64,000 nucleotides of DNA from Algoriphagus aquimarinus (GTDB taxonomy: Bacteria > Bacteroidota > Bacteroidia > Cytophagales > Cyclobacteriaceae), in the NCBI RefSeq assembly GCF_007997215.1, contig NZ_VORW01000017.1, forward strand, positions 30,631 through 94,630, given 5' to 3'. Position numbers and translations under genes: made by a program. The notes under the pieces were generated by a model, which had not been told where the DNA came from, ran no database searches, and worked only from the letters and a program-made list of their open reading frames with translations. This document shows, one piece after another, positions 44,985 through 53,881 of this stretch. Position 1 is the first letter of the stretch. The number at the start of each line of letters is the position of its first letter.

Positions 44985-45108
44985 AAATCAACGCTTTTAG
45001 TATTCAAGAGCAATCGCTTCTTGTCTCCCGATGTCGGTAGCTAATAATTTTTCAATCTTTTAATTTTCCAATTTTCCAATTCAAAATTTCGCTTCGCACT
45101 TTTTTGTC

Positions 45109-45116
45109 TACCTTTG
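45109..45116 (+). promoter_or_regulatory. -7 promoter element of rimO
   Basis: TACCTTTG is a good -7 element, with a TTT in place of TTG 19 bases upstream (45087-45089). It lies 23 bases before the GTG start, which rules out the TTG at 45104 as the start codon. Confidence 0.55.
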
Positions 45117-45139
45117 CAGCCTCAAAATGTAGGAAAACT

Positions 45140-46453
45140 GTGAAAGCGAGAACGTTAAAAAAAGACAAAGTCAATATTGTAACCATGGGTTGCTCCAAGA
45201 ATCTTGTTGATTCGGAAGTGTTACTTACCCAGCTTCGAGGTAACGGCATCAACGCCAGCCATGAGTCTGGTACGGATGACAATAACATCATCATTATCAA
45301 TACTTGTGGGTTTATCGACAATGCAAAGCAGGAGTCAATTGATACTATTTTGCAGTACGTGGAGGCCAAAGAGCAAGGTTTGGTGGATAAAGTCTATGTG
45401 ACGGGATGTCTTTCGCAGCGCTACAAAGATGATCTGGAGAAGGAAATTCCTCAGGTCGATGCATTTTTTGGTACCAGGGATTTGCCAGCTATTTTGAAGA
45501 AATTCAAAGCAGATTATAAGCATGAGTTGGTTGGAGAGCGTCTGTTGACTCACTCTTCTCACTATGCTTATATGAAGATTTCCGAAGGTTGTGATAGACC
45601 TTGCTCTTTTTGCGCTATTCCTATTATGCGTGGAGGTCACATTTCCAGACCGATTGAAGAATTGGTGAAAGAGGCTCAGCATAAAGCAGCTGGCGGAACG
45701 AAAGAGTTGCTTCTGATCGCTCAGGATTCTACTTATTACGGATTGGATATCTACAAAAAGAGAAATCTTGCTGAGTTGATGCGAAGACTTTCTGATGTAG
45801 AGGGGATCGACTGGATTCGCTTGCATTATGCCTATCCAACTGGTTTCCCGATGGATGTGATTGAGGTGATGAAAGAGCGTGACAATATCTGTAATTACCT
45901 AGATATTCCTTTGCAGCACGGTTCTTCAGATGTATTGAAGGCGATGCGTCGCGGTACTACGCGTGAGAAGCAGGAGAGTTTAATCCATAATATCCGCGAT
46001 ATTTTACCAGATATCGCTATCCGTACGACGCTGATCGCTGGTCATCCAGGTGAAGGCGAGAAAGAATATCAGGAAATGGTTGACTTCGTGGAGCGAATGA
46101 AATTTGAGCGTCTTGGAGTGTTTACTTATTCTCACGAAGAAAGTACGCATGCTTATACGATGGAAGACAACATTCCGCAGGAAGTAAAACAAGAGCGTGC
46201 AAATAATCTGATGGAGATTCAAGAGCAGATTTCTTATGATCTGAATCAGGAAAAAATCGGCAAGTCTTTCAAAGTATTGATCGACAAAAAAGAAGGTGGT
46301 CACTTCGTAGGTCGTACAGAATACGATTCTGTTGAAGTGGATAATGAAGTGTTGATTGATGCTTCAAAATTCTATTGCCGAGTAGGAGACTTTGTAAATG
46401 TGAAAGTAACTGATGCGACAGAGTTTGATCTGTATGCGACGGTGGAGGAGTAG
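45140..46453 (+). CDS. rimO: Ribosomal protein S12 methylthiotransferase RimO
   Basis: Radical-SAM enzyme that adds a methylthio group to an aspartate of ribosomal protein S12. The start is probably the GTG at 45140 (437 residues), since an in-frame TTG at 45104 lies before the -7 element. The N-terminal Fe-S domain has cysteines in MGCSKN, NTCGFI and GCLSQ, and the radical-SAM cluster is CDRPCSFC in SEGCDRPCSFCAIPIMRGGHISRP, a RimO rather than MiaB pattern. The C-terminal TRAM domain starts near KSFKVLIDKKEGGHFVG. A REP-type hairpin follows and may terminate transcription. Confidence 0.95.
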   Translation: MKARTLKKDKVNIVTMGCSKNLVDSEVLLTQLRGNGINASHESGTDDNNIIIINTCGFIDNAKQESIDTILQYVEAKEQGLVDKVYVTGCLSQRYKDDLEKEIPQVDAFFGTRDLPAILKKFKADYKHELVGERLLTHSSHYAYMKISEGCDRPCSFCAIPIMRGGHISRPIEELVKEAQHKAAGGTKELLLIAQDSTYYGLDIYKKRNLAELMRRLSDVEGIDWIRLHYAYPTGFPMDVIEVMKERDNICNYLDIPLQHGSSDVLKAMRRGTTREKQESLIHNIRDILPDIAIRTTLIAGHPGEGEKEYQEMVDFVERMKFERLGVFTYSHEESTHAYTMEDNIPQEVKQERANNLMEIQEQISYDLNQEKIGKSFKVLIDKKEGGHFVGRTEYDSVEVDNEVLIDASKFYCRVGDFVNVKVTDATEFDLYATVEE

Positions 46454-46461
46454 GTGACGTT

Positions 46462-46485
46462 ATGCTGCTTCTCCAGAAGCAGCAT
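46462..46485. repeat. REP-like palindrome a (also rimO terminator)
   Basis: ATGCTGCTTCT-CC-AGAAGCAGCAT has an 11-bp stem and a 2-base centre, followed by a T run. It shares its arms with two palindromes after the transposase gene (47114, 47169). Confidence 0.7.
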
Positions 46486-46556
46486 TTTTATTATTTTTAA
46501 AGTTCAGTGTGCAACTGACTTCATATTATTTGTGAACTAATTTTTAAACTTTAATA

Positions 46557-47102
46557 ATGAGGCCATTTCAAGTTTCTGATTAGCATGCAGTTTATTTTTT
46601 GACATTAACGATTGTCGACTGGATAGATGTTTTTACAAGGAAAGAATACAAGCTAGAAGTTGTTGATAGCCTAAATTTCTGCGTTGAGAGAAAGGGATTA
46701 GAGATTTTTGCTTGGTGCTTAATGAGCAATCACCTCCATTTGTTATGTAGATCAAAAGAGGCTTTTAGATTAAGTGATACTATTCAAGATTTTAAAAAAT
46801 TCACTGCAAGAAAGATTTTAGCCAGTATGGAAAGAGAATCAATTGAATCCAGAGCAGCATGGATTTTGAAAACTTTTAAGGAAAAGGGAGCAAATCAAAA
46901 TAGAATAACTAATTATAAGTTTAGGGTTGATGGATTGCATACAGTAGCAATAGAATCAAATCATTTTTTGGAACAGAAACTGCATTACATTCATCAAAAT
47001 CCGGTTGAAGCTATGATTGTAGATGAACCAGAGGAATATTTGTTCAGCTCCGCGAGAGATTATGCAGGTAGAAAAGGTTTGGTAAAAGTAGAATTGTACT
47101 AG
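46557..47102 (+). pseudogene. REP-associated tyrosine transposase (RAYT), interrupted by TAG
   Basis: A Y1/IS200-type transposase-like gene. From the ATG at 46557 the frame reads MRPFQVSD, a TAG at 46581-46583, then HAVYFLTLTIVDWIDVFTRKEYK, which continues the first strand expected for RAYT proteins. The rest is intact: the HUH motif is MSNHLHLL and the nucleophile tyrosine is in LHYIHQNPVEA, both characteristic of RAYTs that act on REP sequences. A TTG at 46599 could give a shorter protein missing the first strand. It is flanked by palindromes of one family, which are probably its REPs. A single base change of a CAG or similar codon would explain the stop. Confidence 0.75.
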
Positions 47103-47113
47103 TTCTTAGAGTA

Positions 47114-47131
47114 CTGCTTCTGGAGAAGCAG
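47114..47131. repeat. REP-like palindrome b
   Basis: CTGCTTCTGGAGAAGCAG is a perfect 18-base palindrome starting 11 bases after the transposase stop, with the same arms as 46462-46485. Confidence 0.7.
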
Positions 47132-47168
47132 CACAACGGAGGTATCAAAATTTCAGAGTGTAAGTCCA

Positions 47169-47182
47169 GCTTCTCAAGAAGC
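47169..47182. repeat. REP-like palindrome c
   Basis: GCTTCTCAAGAAGC, followed by AGCATTTTTTT, has the same arms as the two other REP-like palindromes and could act as terminator. Confidence 0.6.
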
Positions 47183-47340
47183 AGCATTTTTTTATGTACT
47201 CCGGATTTCGAAGAACCCAAAAAGTCTAATTCGCTAAAATCACCTGTTCGTCTGGATATTTGCTGTGTTCATAGAGATTTTTTTCTCGACATTAGTTAAT
47301 TAGTCAATTTGAGCCTGTTAACAACTCAAATACTCTAATT

Positions 47341-47943
47341 ATGCAAAAAGCAAAATCAATCCTCGCGTTTGGACTTCTGGTCGTCTTATTGAATTCCTGT
47401 GTGTATTCACTTTTCCCTATTTACACTGATGACACGCTGGTGTATTTTCCCGAATTAATTGGTCGATGGGAGATGGATGATGAAGATTATATTGAATTTA
47501 GCAATGCTTCATCCGGACCTAGTTTTTTTGGAAGTTCATCCGAATCCACCGACTTATCTAAAAATAAAGCATACTCTATTGAGATTATGGATGGTGAAGA
47601 ATTAATGGCGTTTGTCGGACATATTGCTAAAATTGGCAATGACTTATTTCTTGATCTGTATCCTGACGATCCTTATTCTAATGGATCAACACTTTCAAAC
47701 GTGATTCCAGTCCATACTTTTGTTAAGTTGAAATTCAGCGGTAAGCAATTATACTTGACTTCCTTTGATCTGGAAAAACTGAATAAGCTTTTTGAAAGTA
47801 ATCTCATCCGCCTGAGACATGAAAATGTGGATGGAACAATTCTGATTACAGCTCAGCCTAAGGAAATTCAGAAATTTATCGATCGATATTCTGATGACGA
47901 ATCGGTGTTTGAGGAAACGGAGAAGTACAAAAGAGCTAGCTAA
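47341..47943 (+). CDS. Lipoprotein of unknown function
   Basis: A 200-residue protein with a lipoprotein signal (KAKSILAFGLLVVLLNSC). The mature part begins VYSLFPIYTDDTLVYFPELIGRWEMDDEDYIEF and has acidic, strand-rich sequence without a known motif. It is 8 bases upstream of the sensor kinase gene, so it is probably part of the same transcript and may contribute to signal input or envelope function; this is inference. Confidence 0.75.
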   Translation: MQKAKSILAFGLLVVLLNSCVYSLFPIYTDDTLVYFPELIGRWEMDDEDYIEFSNASSGPSFFGSSSESTDLSKNKAYSIEIMDGEELMAFVGHIAKIGNDLFLDLYPDDPYSNGSTLSNVIPVHTFVKLKFSGKQLYLTSFDLEKLNKLFESNLIRLRHENVDGTILITAQPKEIQKFIDRYSDDESVFEETEKYKRAS

Positions 47944-47951
47944 TCAATCCT

Positions 47952-48953
47952 ATGGTCAAGCTTATCAATTCGAAATGGTTTCAGCATCCGGTTTTTTGGA
48001 TGCTTTCCATTTATGCAATCGGAAGTTATTTTTCTATTTCCAATGTCTTCAAGTTCATAGATGTATTTTATGGTTTGCTGTTTCATGTGCCATTGTTCTT
48101 TCTGGTTTATGTCAATTTGAGAGTGCTGATTCCTAGATTTCTTGATCAGGGCAAATATCTCATATACTTCCTAAGCATTCCGTTGCTTTTACTCGCTACC
48201 TATGCATTTCATGAACTGACGTTTGAGGTGATGTTTCCGTTGATGGATTCGGATTTTTACATGGTTTCATTTACTGAGTGGCAGGTCTTGGTGAGTATTT
48301 TTACGATTTATTTGATCTTGACTACGCTTATTAAGTTGTCCAAATCCTGGTACACGCTGCAGCAGGTAGAGAAAGAGAAATTATCCCTAGAACTCAATTC
48401 GCTGAAAACTCAGATTAACCCTCACTTTCTATTTAATAGCCTGAACAGCATTTATTCACAGGCTTTGGCCAAAAGCGACCAGACTTCAGAAACGGTGTTG
48501 GAGCTTTCTAATTTGCTTCGCTACATGTTGTATGAGGTGGAAGAGGATAAGGTGCCTTTGGTGAAGGAAGTGGAAATGCTGGAAAATTACATCGAGTTGC
48601 AAAAGCTTAGATTGGAAGAGGGGTCCAAAGTCGGGTTTACTTTGGAAGGTGAATTAGAAGGGGTGGTGATTGCACCCCTGTTGTTATTTCCCTTGGTGGA
48701 AAATGCTTTCAAACATGGGAAGAAAGACGATTCTAAACAGGAATTTATTGATATCCGACTGAAAGTGGATACAGCTATCTCTTTTTCAATCAAGAATAAA
48801 CTGGGCCAGATCGATGACATGGAAAAAGGGAAATATGGAGGCATTGGTCTAGAAAACGTGAAAAGAAGACTGGAACTTATTTATCCTAATTCTTATGAAT
48901 TAGAGATTTTAAAAACCGAAACAGAATTTCAAGTTAACTTGACGCTCGTATGA
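47952..48953 (+). CDS. LytS/YehU-type sensor histidine kinase
   Basis: A 333-residue membrane kinase with four predicted hydrophobic segments in the first ~130 residues (VFWMLSIYAIGSYFSI, LLFHVPLFFLVYVNL, IYFLSIPLLLLATYAF, LVSIFTIYLILTTLI). The His_kinase domain follows with the phosphoacceptor histidine in INPHFLFNSLNSIYSQA and the ATPase end in LVENAFKHG and GIGLENVKRRLELIY. It overlaps the next gene by 4 bases (ATGA) and partners it in a two-component system. The signal is unknown. Confidence 0.93.
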   Translation: MVKLINSKWFQHPVFWMLSIYAIGSYFSISNVFKFIDVFYGLLFHVPLFFLVYVNLRVLIPRFLDQGKYLIYFLSIPLLLLATYAFHELTFEVMFPLMDSDFYMVSFTEWQVLVSIFTIYLILTTLIKLSKSWYTLQQVEKEKLSLELNSLKTQINPHFLFNSLNSIYSQALAKSDQTSETVLELSNLLRYMLYEVEEDKVPLVKEVEMLENYIELQKLRLEEGSKVGFTLEGELEGVVIAPLLLFPLVENAFKHGKKDDSKQEFIDIRLKVDTAISFSIKNKLGQIDDMEKGKYGGIGLENVKRRLELIYPNSYELEILKTETEFQVNLTLV

Positions 48954-49624
48954 TCCGATGTGCAATCATAGATGATGAACCGCTTAGTCGGGATGTTTTG
49001 AGACAATTTATCTCTGATCATCCAGATCTCATTTTGGCTGGAGAGTATAAAGATGCATTGGAATCAATTAATGGTTTAGAAACCAATCCGGTTGACTTAT
49101 TGCTTTTGGATATCAATCTTCCAAAGCTTTCTGGTATCAATTTTTATAAAACTCTGGTAAACAAGCCACTTGTGATTTTCACGACAGCTTATCCGGAATT
49201 TGCCTTGGAGGGGTTTGAGCTTAATGCTGTCGATTATTTGATGAAGCCCATTCCTTTTGACCGCTTTTTGCAAGCCATTCAGAAAGTAAAAGAACGGCTG
49301 AAGACTCAGCAGGATTCGCCTGAGTACATTATGCTAAAGGTGGATAAGAAGTTATATCGGACTGCGTTTGAGGATATTTTATTTTTCGAGGCTTTTGGAG
49401 ATTATGCTAAAGTGTATTTGGAAAGTCAGGTGTTGATCATTACTTCGACGATGAAAAAAATGGAGGCAGAATTACCAAAGGAGCTTTTCGTCAGGACCCA
49501 TAAATCTTATATTATTAATACTTCCAAAGTGGAATTTATCGAAGGGAATCAGATCAAAATCCGAGGTAAAATGATTCCTATTGGAATGAGATATCGTGAG
49601 AATCTACTGAAACAATTAAATTGA
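48950..49624 (+). CDS. LytTR family response regulator
   Basis: A 224-residue regulator. The receiver domain has the acidic pair in AIIDDEP, phosphoacceptor aspartate in LLLLDINLPK, conserved threonine in FTTAYPEF and lysine in LMKPIPFDRF. The C-terminal LytTR DNA-binding domain includes FEDILFFEAFGDYAKVYLESQ, FVRTHKSYIINTSKVEFIEGNQIKI and GMRYRENLLKQLN. It is coupled to the kinase gene. No matching operator was identified. Confidence 0.94.
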   Translation: MIRCAIIDDEPLSRDVLRQFISDHPDLILAGEYKDALESINGLETNPVDLLLLDINLPKLSGINFYKTLVNKPLVIFTTAYPEFALEGFELNAVDYLMKPIPFDRFLQAIQKVKERLKTQQDSPEYIMLKVDKKLYRTAFEDILFFEAFGDYAKVYLESQVLIITSTMKKMEAELPKELFVRTHKSYIINTSKVEFIEGNQIKIRGKMIPIGMRYRENLLKQLN

Positions 49625-49742
49625 AAAAGCATGATTTATAGTAGATAAATTTTCTAATAAGTTCGTAATAAGCTAATTATCAATTTATTTTTTGAGTATA
49701 GGCAAGAGTTTTTTAACTTGATAATGTTTTAATCTTATCCAT

Positions 49743-51002
49743 ATGTTAGCCATCGTTTTTTCTATATTATTTAGCCTTTTTTTACAATTTGAAACAGAGC
49801 AGCACTATTATTATTTTGGGAGTTCTAATCTAATTGGAGTGGGGAATCTCGACCAGGGAAAGAAATGGGGAGAGTGGAAAGTTTATTCCAAAATCAATCC
49901 TGAGACTACTGACAATTCCATTTTTGACGAAGCAGATCCAAAGGTTTTCGACAAACAATTCAATCAAGAGTTTCCTATGTTTATTATTAATTTTTCTGAT
50001 GATTTACCAAATGGTATTTTTCAGGAAAATTATCCTGGTGGATCGATTAAAAGCTTGGCATTTTTTGAGGATGGAGAGTTGATGAATGGTTATAAGGAGT
50101 TTTATGAAAATGGAGAAAAAAAATCCACTGGGCAATTAGATAAGGGAAAAAGGGTTGGAGATTGGCAGGAGTATTTTGAATCAGGTCAGATAAAGTCTTC
50201 AATTGCCTATGTCGAGGGAATAGTTGAAGGGAATGCACTTTACTATTATCCTGATGGCCTCTTGGAATTCAAAATGTCGTATGCACAAGGCGAACCCAAT
50301 GGGTTATATGAGGCTTATTTTCCAGATGGAGAGATTAAAGAAAAAGGAATATTCAAAAATGGAAACCCTGAGGGGGAATGGTTAAGTAAAAATTCAGATA
50401 GGAAAATTGAAATTCAAGGTAGCTTTCAGGAAGGGGTTCGATCTGGTGAATGGCTTGAGCAGGTGGATATAATCCCGGAATATTTTAGAAAAGGAAACTA
50501 CACTAAAGGCATGAAGGAAGGAGAGTGGTTTGTGCTTGATAGTAATGGAGAAATTTTGCAATCTGAAAAATATCAAAATGGAAACTTGGTTTCTGTAATT
50601 GAGATTCGTCATGCAGAGAAACTTAAAAGGCCGGAAATTGTAAACAATGGAAAAGGCCAACGGATTTATATTAATAAGGACGGATTTATCCAGGCAAAAG
50701 GAAAGATCACTAAGGGGCAAAGAGTTAGAAAATGGTTTTTTTATTATCCAAATTCGAATAACCTAGTTTCTACAGGAAGATTCGAAGATTCAGAAAAAAG
50801 AGGAGTTTGGGATTTTTATAGTTTCGAAGGAGAACTAATTGATCAGATTGAGTATAGACCCGAATATATTCCTAGTGATGAAAGTACTACTATACCATCC
50901 CAGTCAAACTTTAATCCATATAAAACAAATCCTAACGATAGTGCATTAGGTTCTGCCCAGAAAGAATTTCACCCTTTAAACTTTAAAAATCGGGTCCATT
51001 GA
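49743..51002 (+). CDS. Exported YwqK/MORN-type repeat protein
   Basis: A 419-residue protein with a hydrophobic N-terminus (LAIVFSILFSLFLQFETEQ). The body has about ten repeats of roughly 22 residues, for example YKEFYENGEKKSTGQLDKGKRVGDW, ALYYYPDGLLEFKMSYAQG and YEAYFPDGEIKEKGIFKNG, the YwqK/MORN-like pattern (YPNG.., GxWxxY). Such repeats form extended beta hairpins in proteins with many roles, and in Bacteroidota they are common near the envelope. Some are misnamed antitoxins. I see no catalytic motif. Confidence 0.8.
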   Translation: MLAIVFSILFSLFLQFETEQHYYYFGSSNLIGVGNLDQGKKWGEWKVYSKINPETTDNSIFDEADPKVFDKQFNQEFPMFIINFSDDLPNGIFQENYPGGSIKSLAFFEDGELMNGYKEFYENGEKKSTGQLDKGKRVGDWQEYFESGQIKSSIAYVEGIVEGNALYYYPDGLLEFKMSYAQGEPNGLYEAYFPDGEIKEKGIFKNGNPEGEWLSKNSDRKIEIQGSFQEGVRSGEWLEQVDIIPEYFRKGNYTKGMKEGEWFVLDSNGEILQSEKYQNGNLVSVIEIRHAEKLKRPEIVNNGKGQRIYINKDGFIQAKGKITKGQRVRKWFFYYPNSNNLVSTGRFEDSEKRGVWDFYSFEGELIDQIEYRPEYIPSDESTTIPSQSNFNPYKTNPNDSALGSAQKEFHPLNFKNRVH

Positions 51003-51157
51003 TCCCTTTGGAATGATTAATTATTAACTATTTTTTTAATAGTTTAGATTTCACTTTAGGATAGTACTTCAGTTTTATTGAAATTCACATATTGGCATTT
51101 GCTTGATTTTTGCCCTTTGAACTACTTCCCGTATTTTAGCATTCTAAAATCACCCGA

Positions 51158-51253
51158 ATGAAATCGAGCACCACTAGGAAGTCAGACGCAGGGATGAGTA
51201 TGTCACTTGCGAGATTCCATGAGGCAATTGAAGAACAAATAATAATCTCATGA
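51158..51253 (+). CDS. Small open reading frame in dispersed repeat copy 2 (LARFH peptide)
   Basis: The repeat beginning ATGAAATCGAGC encodes a 31-residue peptide (MKSSTTRKSD...SLARFHEAIEEQ...) ending in TGA at 51251-51253. The stop overlaps the ATG of the GNAT gene (51250) as ATGA. A second copy with the same frame is at 60544-60630. The two peptides agree in MKSS, T(K/R)KS, GM, LARFH and AIE. Whether it is translated is not known. It could be a leader peptide that couples to the gene behind it. Confidence 0.5.
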   Translation: MKSSTTRKSDAGMSMSLARFHEAIEEQIIIS

Positions 51254-52413
51254 ATTTGATCGAAGTCACCACAGCTGCCCATCAGAAAGAGTTTATCGAG
51301 ATGGCCGTCAGGTTGTATAAAAATGAAAAGAATTGGATTCGGCCTCTTGATGCAGATATCGAGGGGCTTTTTCACAAGGAAACCAATAAGCTTTTTAGAA
51401 ATGGAGCAAAGTCTAAGCGCTGGCTTTTGCAAAATGACAAAGCAGAAACCATCGGACGTGTAGCTGCCTTCATCAATCCAAAGATGAAGGAAAAGCAACC
51501 TACGGGTGGATTGGGCTTTTTCGAGTGTATCAACGATCAGGAAGCAGCATATTTACTTTTTGACACGGCGAAAGCTTGGCTGGAAAGCGAAGGAATGGAA
51601 GCCATGGACGGCCCGATCAACTTTGGCGAGCGCGACAAATGGTGGGGATTGCTCGTAGATGGATTCACTGAGCCGAACTATAATATGCCTTGGAACTTTG
51701 GCTATTATCAGAAATTTTTCGAGGATTACGGGTTTCAGATTTACTTCAAGCAATTTACCTACGCCAGGCCTGTACAGAACTTGGGCTTTGATGATAAAAT
51801 GAAAGCCCGAGCAAAAGTAGTCATGGACAATCCTGATTATGAATTCCATTACTTGAAAGGAAAGGAGCTAAAAGAAAAAGCACCAGAGTACTTCATGACT
51901 GTGTATAATAAAGCTTGGGCCAGGCACATGGGCAAATCACTTGCACTAAAAGAAGCACAGATGATGTTTGCCAAGATGAAACCAATCATTGACGAAAAGC
52001 TGATCTACTTTGGTTTTTATAAAGGAGAGCCGGTTTCATTCTTTATCCAGATCCCGGAAATTAATCAGATCTTCAAGCATGTGAATGGCAAGATGGATCT
52101 GATTGGTAAACTCAAATTTCTATGGTACAAAACCTTTTCACCGCCTAACAAAATGCTCGGTTTGGTGTTTGGAGTAGTGCCGGAGCATCAGGGAAAAGGT
52201 GTGGAAAGTGCGATGATCATCACTTACGACAAGATGAGTGGCAAGCCAGATTTCCAATACAAAACTATTGAGATGAACTGGATAGGGGATTTCAATCCAA
52301 AGATGATGCGTGTTTGCGAACAGCTTTTGGCAGATATTTACAAGACGCACCATACCTATAGATTCTTATTTGACAGAGAGAAGCCTTTTGAAAGACACCG
52401 TATCTTCGATTGA
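51250..52413 (+). CDS. GNAT family N-acetyltransferase-like protein
   Basis: A 387-residue cytoplasmic protein of a Bacteroidota-rich acetyltransferase-like group. The N-terminal part has MAVRLYKNEKNWIRPLDADIE and GRVAAFINPKMKEKQPTGGLGFFECI, which resembles the acetyl-CoA-binding GNAT core, followed by the block MDGPINFGERDKWWGLLVDGFTEPNYNMPWN. The C-terminal half has a second GNAT-like part (LVFGVVPEHQGKGVESAMI, with the Q/RxxGxG/A type loop). The substrate is unknown. It begins inside the stop codon of the LARFH small ORF. Confidence 0.8.
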   Translation: MNLIEVTTAAHQKEFIEMAVRLYKNEKNWIRPLDADIEGLFHKETNKLFRNGAKSKRWLLQNDKAETIGRVAAFINPKMKEKQPTGGLGFFECINDQEAAYLLFDTAKAWLESEGMEAMDGPINFGERDKWWGLLVDGFTEPNYNMPWNFGYYQKFFEDYGFQIYFKQFTYARPVQNLGFDDKMKARAKVVMDNPDYEFHYLKGKELKEKAPEYFMTVYNKAWARHMGKSLALKEAQMMFAKMKPIIDEKLIYFGFYKGEPVSFFIQIPEINQIFKHVNGKMDLIGKLKFLWYKTFSPPNKMLGLVFGVVPEHQGKGVESAMIITYDKMSGKPDFQYKTIEMNWIGDFNPKMMRVCEQLLADIYKTHHTYRFLFDREKPFERHRIFD

Positions 52414-52504
52414 CGATATACGAAGTACGAGATTCAAAGTAGTATTTGACCCTATTTTCCAATTCTATCATTTCGAATGGTGAGCAAGATACAATTTGAC
52501 TGGT

Positions 52505-52584
52505 GTCAGTCCGAGCACCTGCAAGACGAAAGTCTGAAGGCAAGAGGACGATTTCTTAATGACTTCGACTTCGCTCAGTCTGAC
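52505..52584. repeat. Imperfect inverted repeat of the GTCAGTCTGAGC type
   Basis: GTCAGTCCGAGCACCTGCAAG (52505 onward) and the reverse complement of GACTTCGACTTCGCTCAGTCTGAC (52561-52584) form the arms of a hairpin, a form of the GAGCGAAGTCGAAG repeat common between genes in this phylum. An open frame through this region is unlikely to be a gene. Confidence 0.5.
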
Positions 52585-52686
52585 ATGTTCCACCTTTCAA
52601 CTTTACCGCCTTTGAAACCCAATCTTCCAATCCGCCACGGCGGACTAGTTTTTAAAATATTTCAATTTTCCAATACAGAATAAAAA

Positions 52687-53682
52687 ATGAAAAAATACGA
52701 CGTAACCGGCATTGGAAATGCCTTAGTAGATATAGAGTTCAAAGTAAAAGATCAGTTTTTTGCTGACAATGGCGTAGAGAAAGGATTGATGACTTTGGTA
52801 GATGAGGATCGCCAAAATGCATTGATGCAAGTCATCAATACCGAGCAAGCAAAGAAGCAGTGTGGTGGATCAGCTGGAAATACAGTGATTGCACTTTCGC
52901 AGTTTGGAGGGAAATCCTACTATTCCTGTAAGGTTGCCAATGACGAACTAGGTCATTTCTACATGAATGACATGAATGACGCTGGAGTTTCACACAATCT
53001 GAATGAAAGCAATTTAGCGGAAGGAATAACCGGTAAATGTCTGGTAATGGTGACCGAAGACGCCGAGCGTACCATGAATACATTTTTGGGAATCACTGAG
53101 ACCTATTCCACTGCAGATGTAGATGAAGTAGCGATCAAAGATTCGCAGTATTTATATATAGAAGGTTATTTGATTACTTCTGAGAACGGGAAGCAAGCGA
53201 TGATTCATGCAAAGAAAACCGCTGAAGAAAATGGTGTAAAAGTAGCCTTGACTTTTTCTGATCCAGCGATGGTGAAGTATTTCAAGGATCCGATGGCAGA
53301 AGTGATCGGAGCAAGTGTGGATTTGCTTTTTGCAAATGAGGAAGAAGCGATGACTTTCACTGGCAAAGACAATTTGCTGGAGGCTCGTGAAGAGTTGAAA
53401 AAAGTAGCCAAGCACTTTGTGATTACCCAAGGTAAAAACGGCGCAATGATCTTTGATGGAGATACCTTTATTGATATTGAACCTTATGCTACTACGGCGA
53501 TTGACAGCAATGGAGCAGGCGATATGTTTGCAGGAGCATTTATGTATGGTATTACTAATGGCCATAGTTATGCTTCGAGTGGGAAACTTGCATCGATGGC
53601 TAGTTCGAAGATCGTAAGTCAATATGGTCCAAGATTACAATGGCATGAAGCGAAGGATATTTTGGCAAAGCTAAATCCATAA
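52687..53682 (+). CDS. PfkB-family carbohydrate kinase, probable adenosine kinase
   Basis: A 331-residue ribokinase-fold enzyme. The N-terminal signature is GIGNALVDIEFKV, the GG motif is GGSAGNTVIALSQFGG, and the C-terminal catalytic motif is DSNGAGDMFAGAF with the base aspartate and the anion hole. The length and TGKDNLLEAREELKK/FVITQGKNGAMIF segments fit bacterial adenosine kinase-like proteins, which convert adenosine to AMP in purine salvage. Another nucleoside or sugar substrate is possible. A strong terminator follows. Confidence 0.88.
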   Translation: MKKYDVTGIGNALVDIEFKVKDQFFADNGVEKGLMTLVDEDRQNALMQVINTEQAKKQCGGSAGNTVIALSQFGGKSYYSCKVANDELGHFYMNDMNDAGVSHNLNESNLAEGITGKCLVMVTEDAERTMNTFLGITETYSTADVDEVAIKDSQYLYIEGYLITSENGKQAMIHAKKTAEENGVKVALTFSDPAMVKYFKDPMAEVIGASVDLLFANEEEAMTFTGKDNLLEAREELKKVAKHFVITQGKNGAMIFDGDTFIDIEPYATTAIDSNGAGDMFAGAFMYGITNGHSYASSGKLASMASSKIVSQYGPRLQWHEAKDILAKLNP

Positions 53683-53722
53683 AATAAGGCCCTGAAATTG
53701 ATTTTTCAGGGCCTTATTTTTT
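53683..53722 (+). terminator. Intrinsic terminator after the PfkB kinase gene
   Basis: AATAAGGCCCTGAAA pairs with TTTCAGGGCCTTATT around a short loop, with a T-rich tail. Confidence 0.9.
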
Positions 53723-53881
53723 ATTAAAATTTTATCCTAAATTTTTAGATTACAATTAATAGTATTTTTTTAGGGTAAAATTGTGTCGAATGGTTATATC
53801 AGCGTTGAATTAGGCTTTTGAAAAGACTGCACTGATAGATCTTCTTCCAGATTAAAGAATGAGAATAAAATCCAATATACT

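Noticed and set aside
45104..45106. TTG as start of rimO
   Set aside because: It lies upstream of the TACCTTTG -7 element; the GTG at 45140 is the first sensible start.
49743..51002. Toxin-antitoxin antitoxin (YwqK label)
   Set aside because: YwqK repeats are often labelled antitoxin, but there is no toxin gene beside it and the protein has an export-type N-terminus.
52477..52683. 68-codon open frame before the PfkB kinase gene
   Set aside because: It runs through the GTCAGTCTGAGC-type inverted repeat and has no protein-like pattern or likely start; it is a by-product of the repeat.
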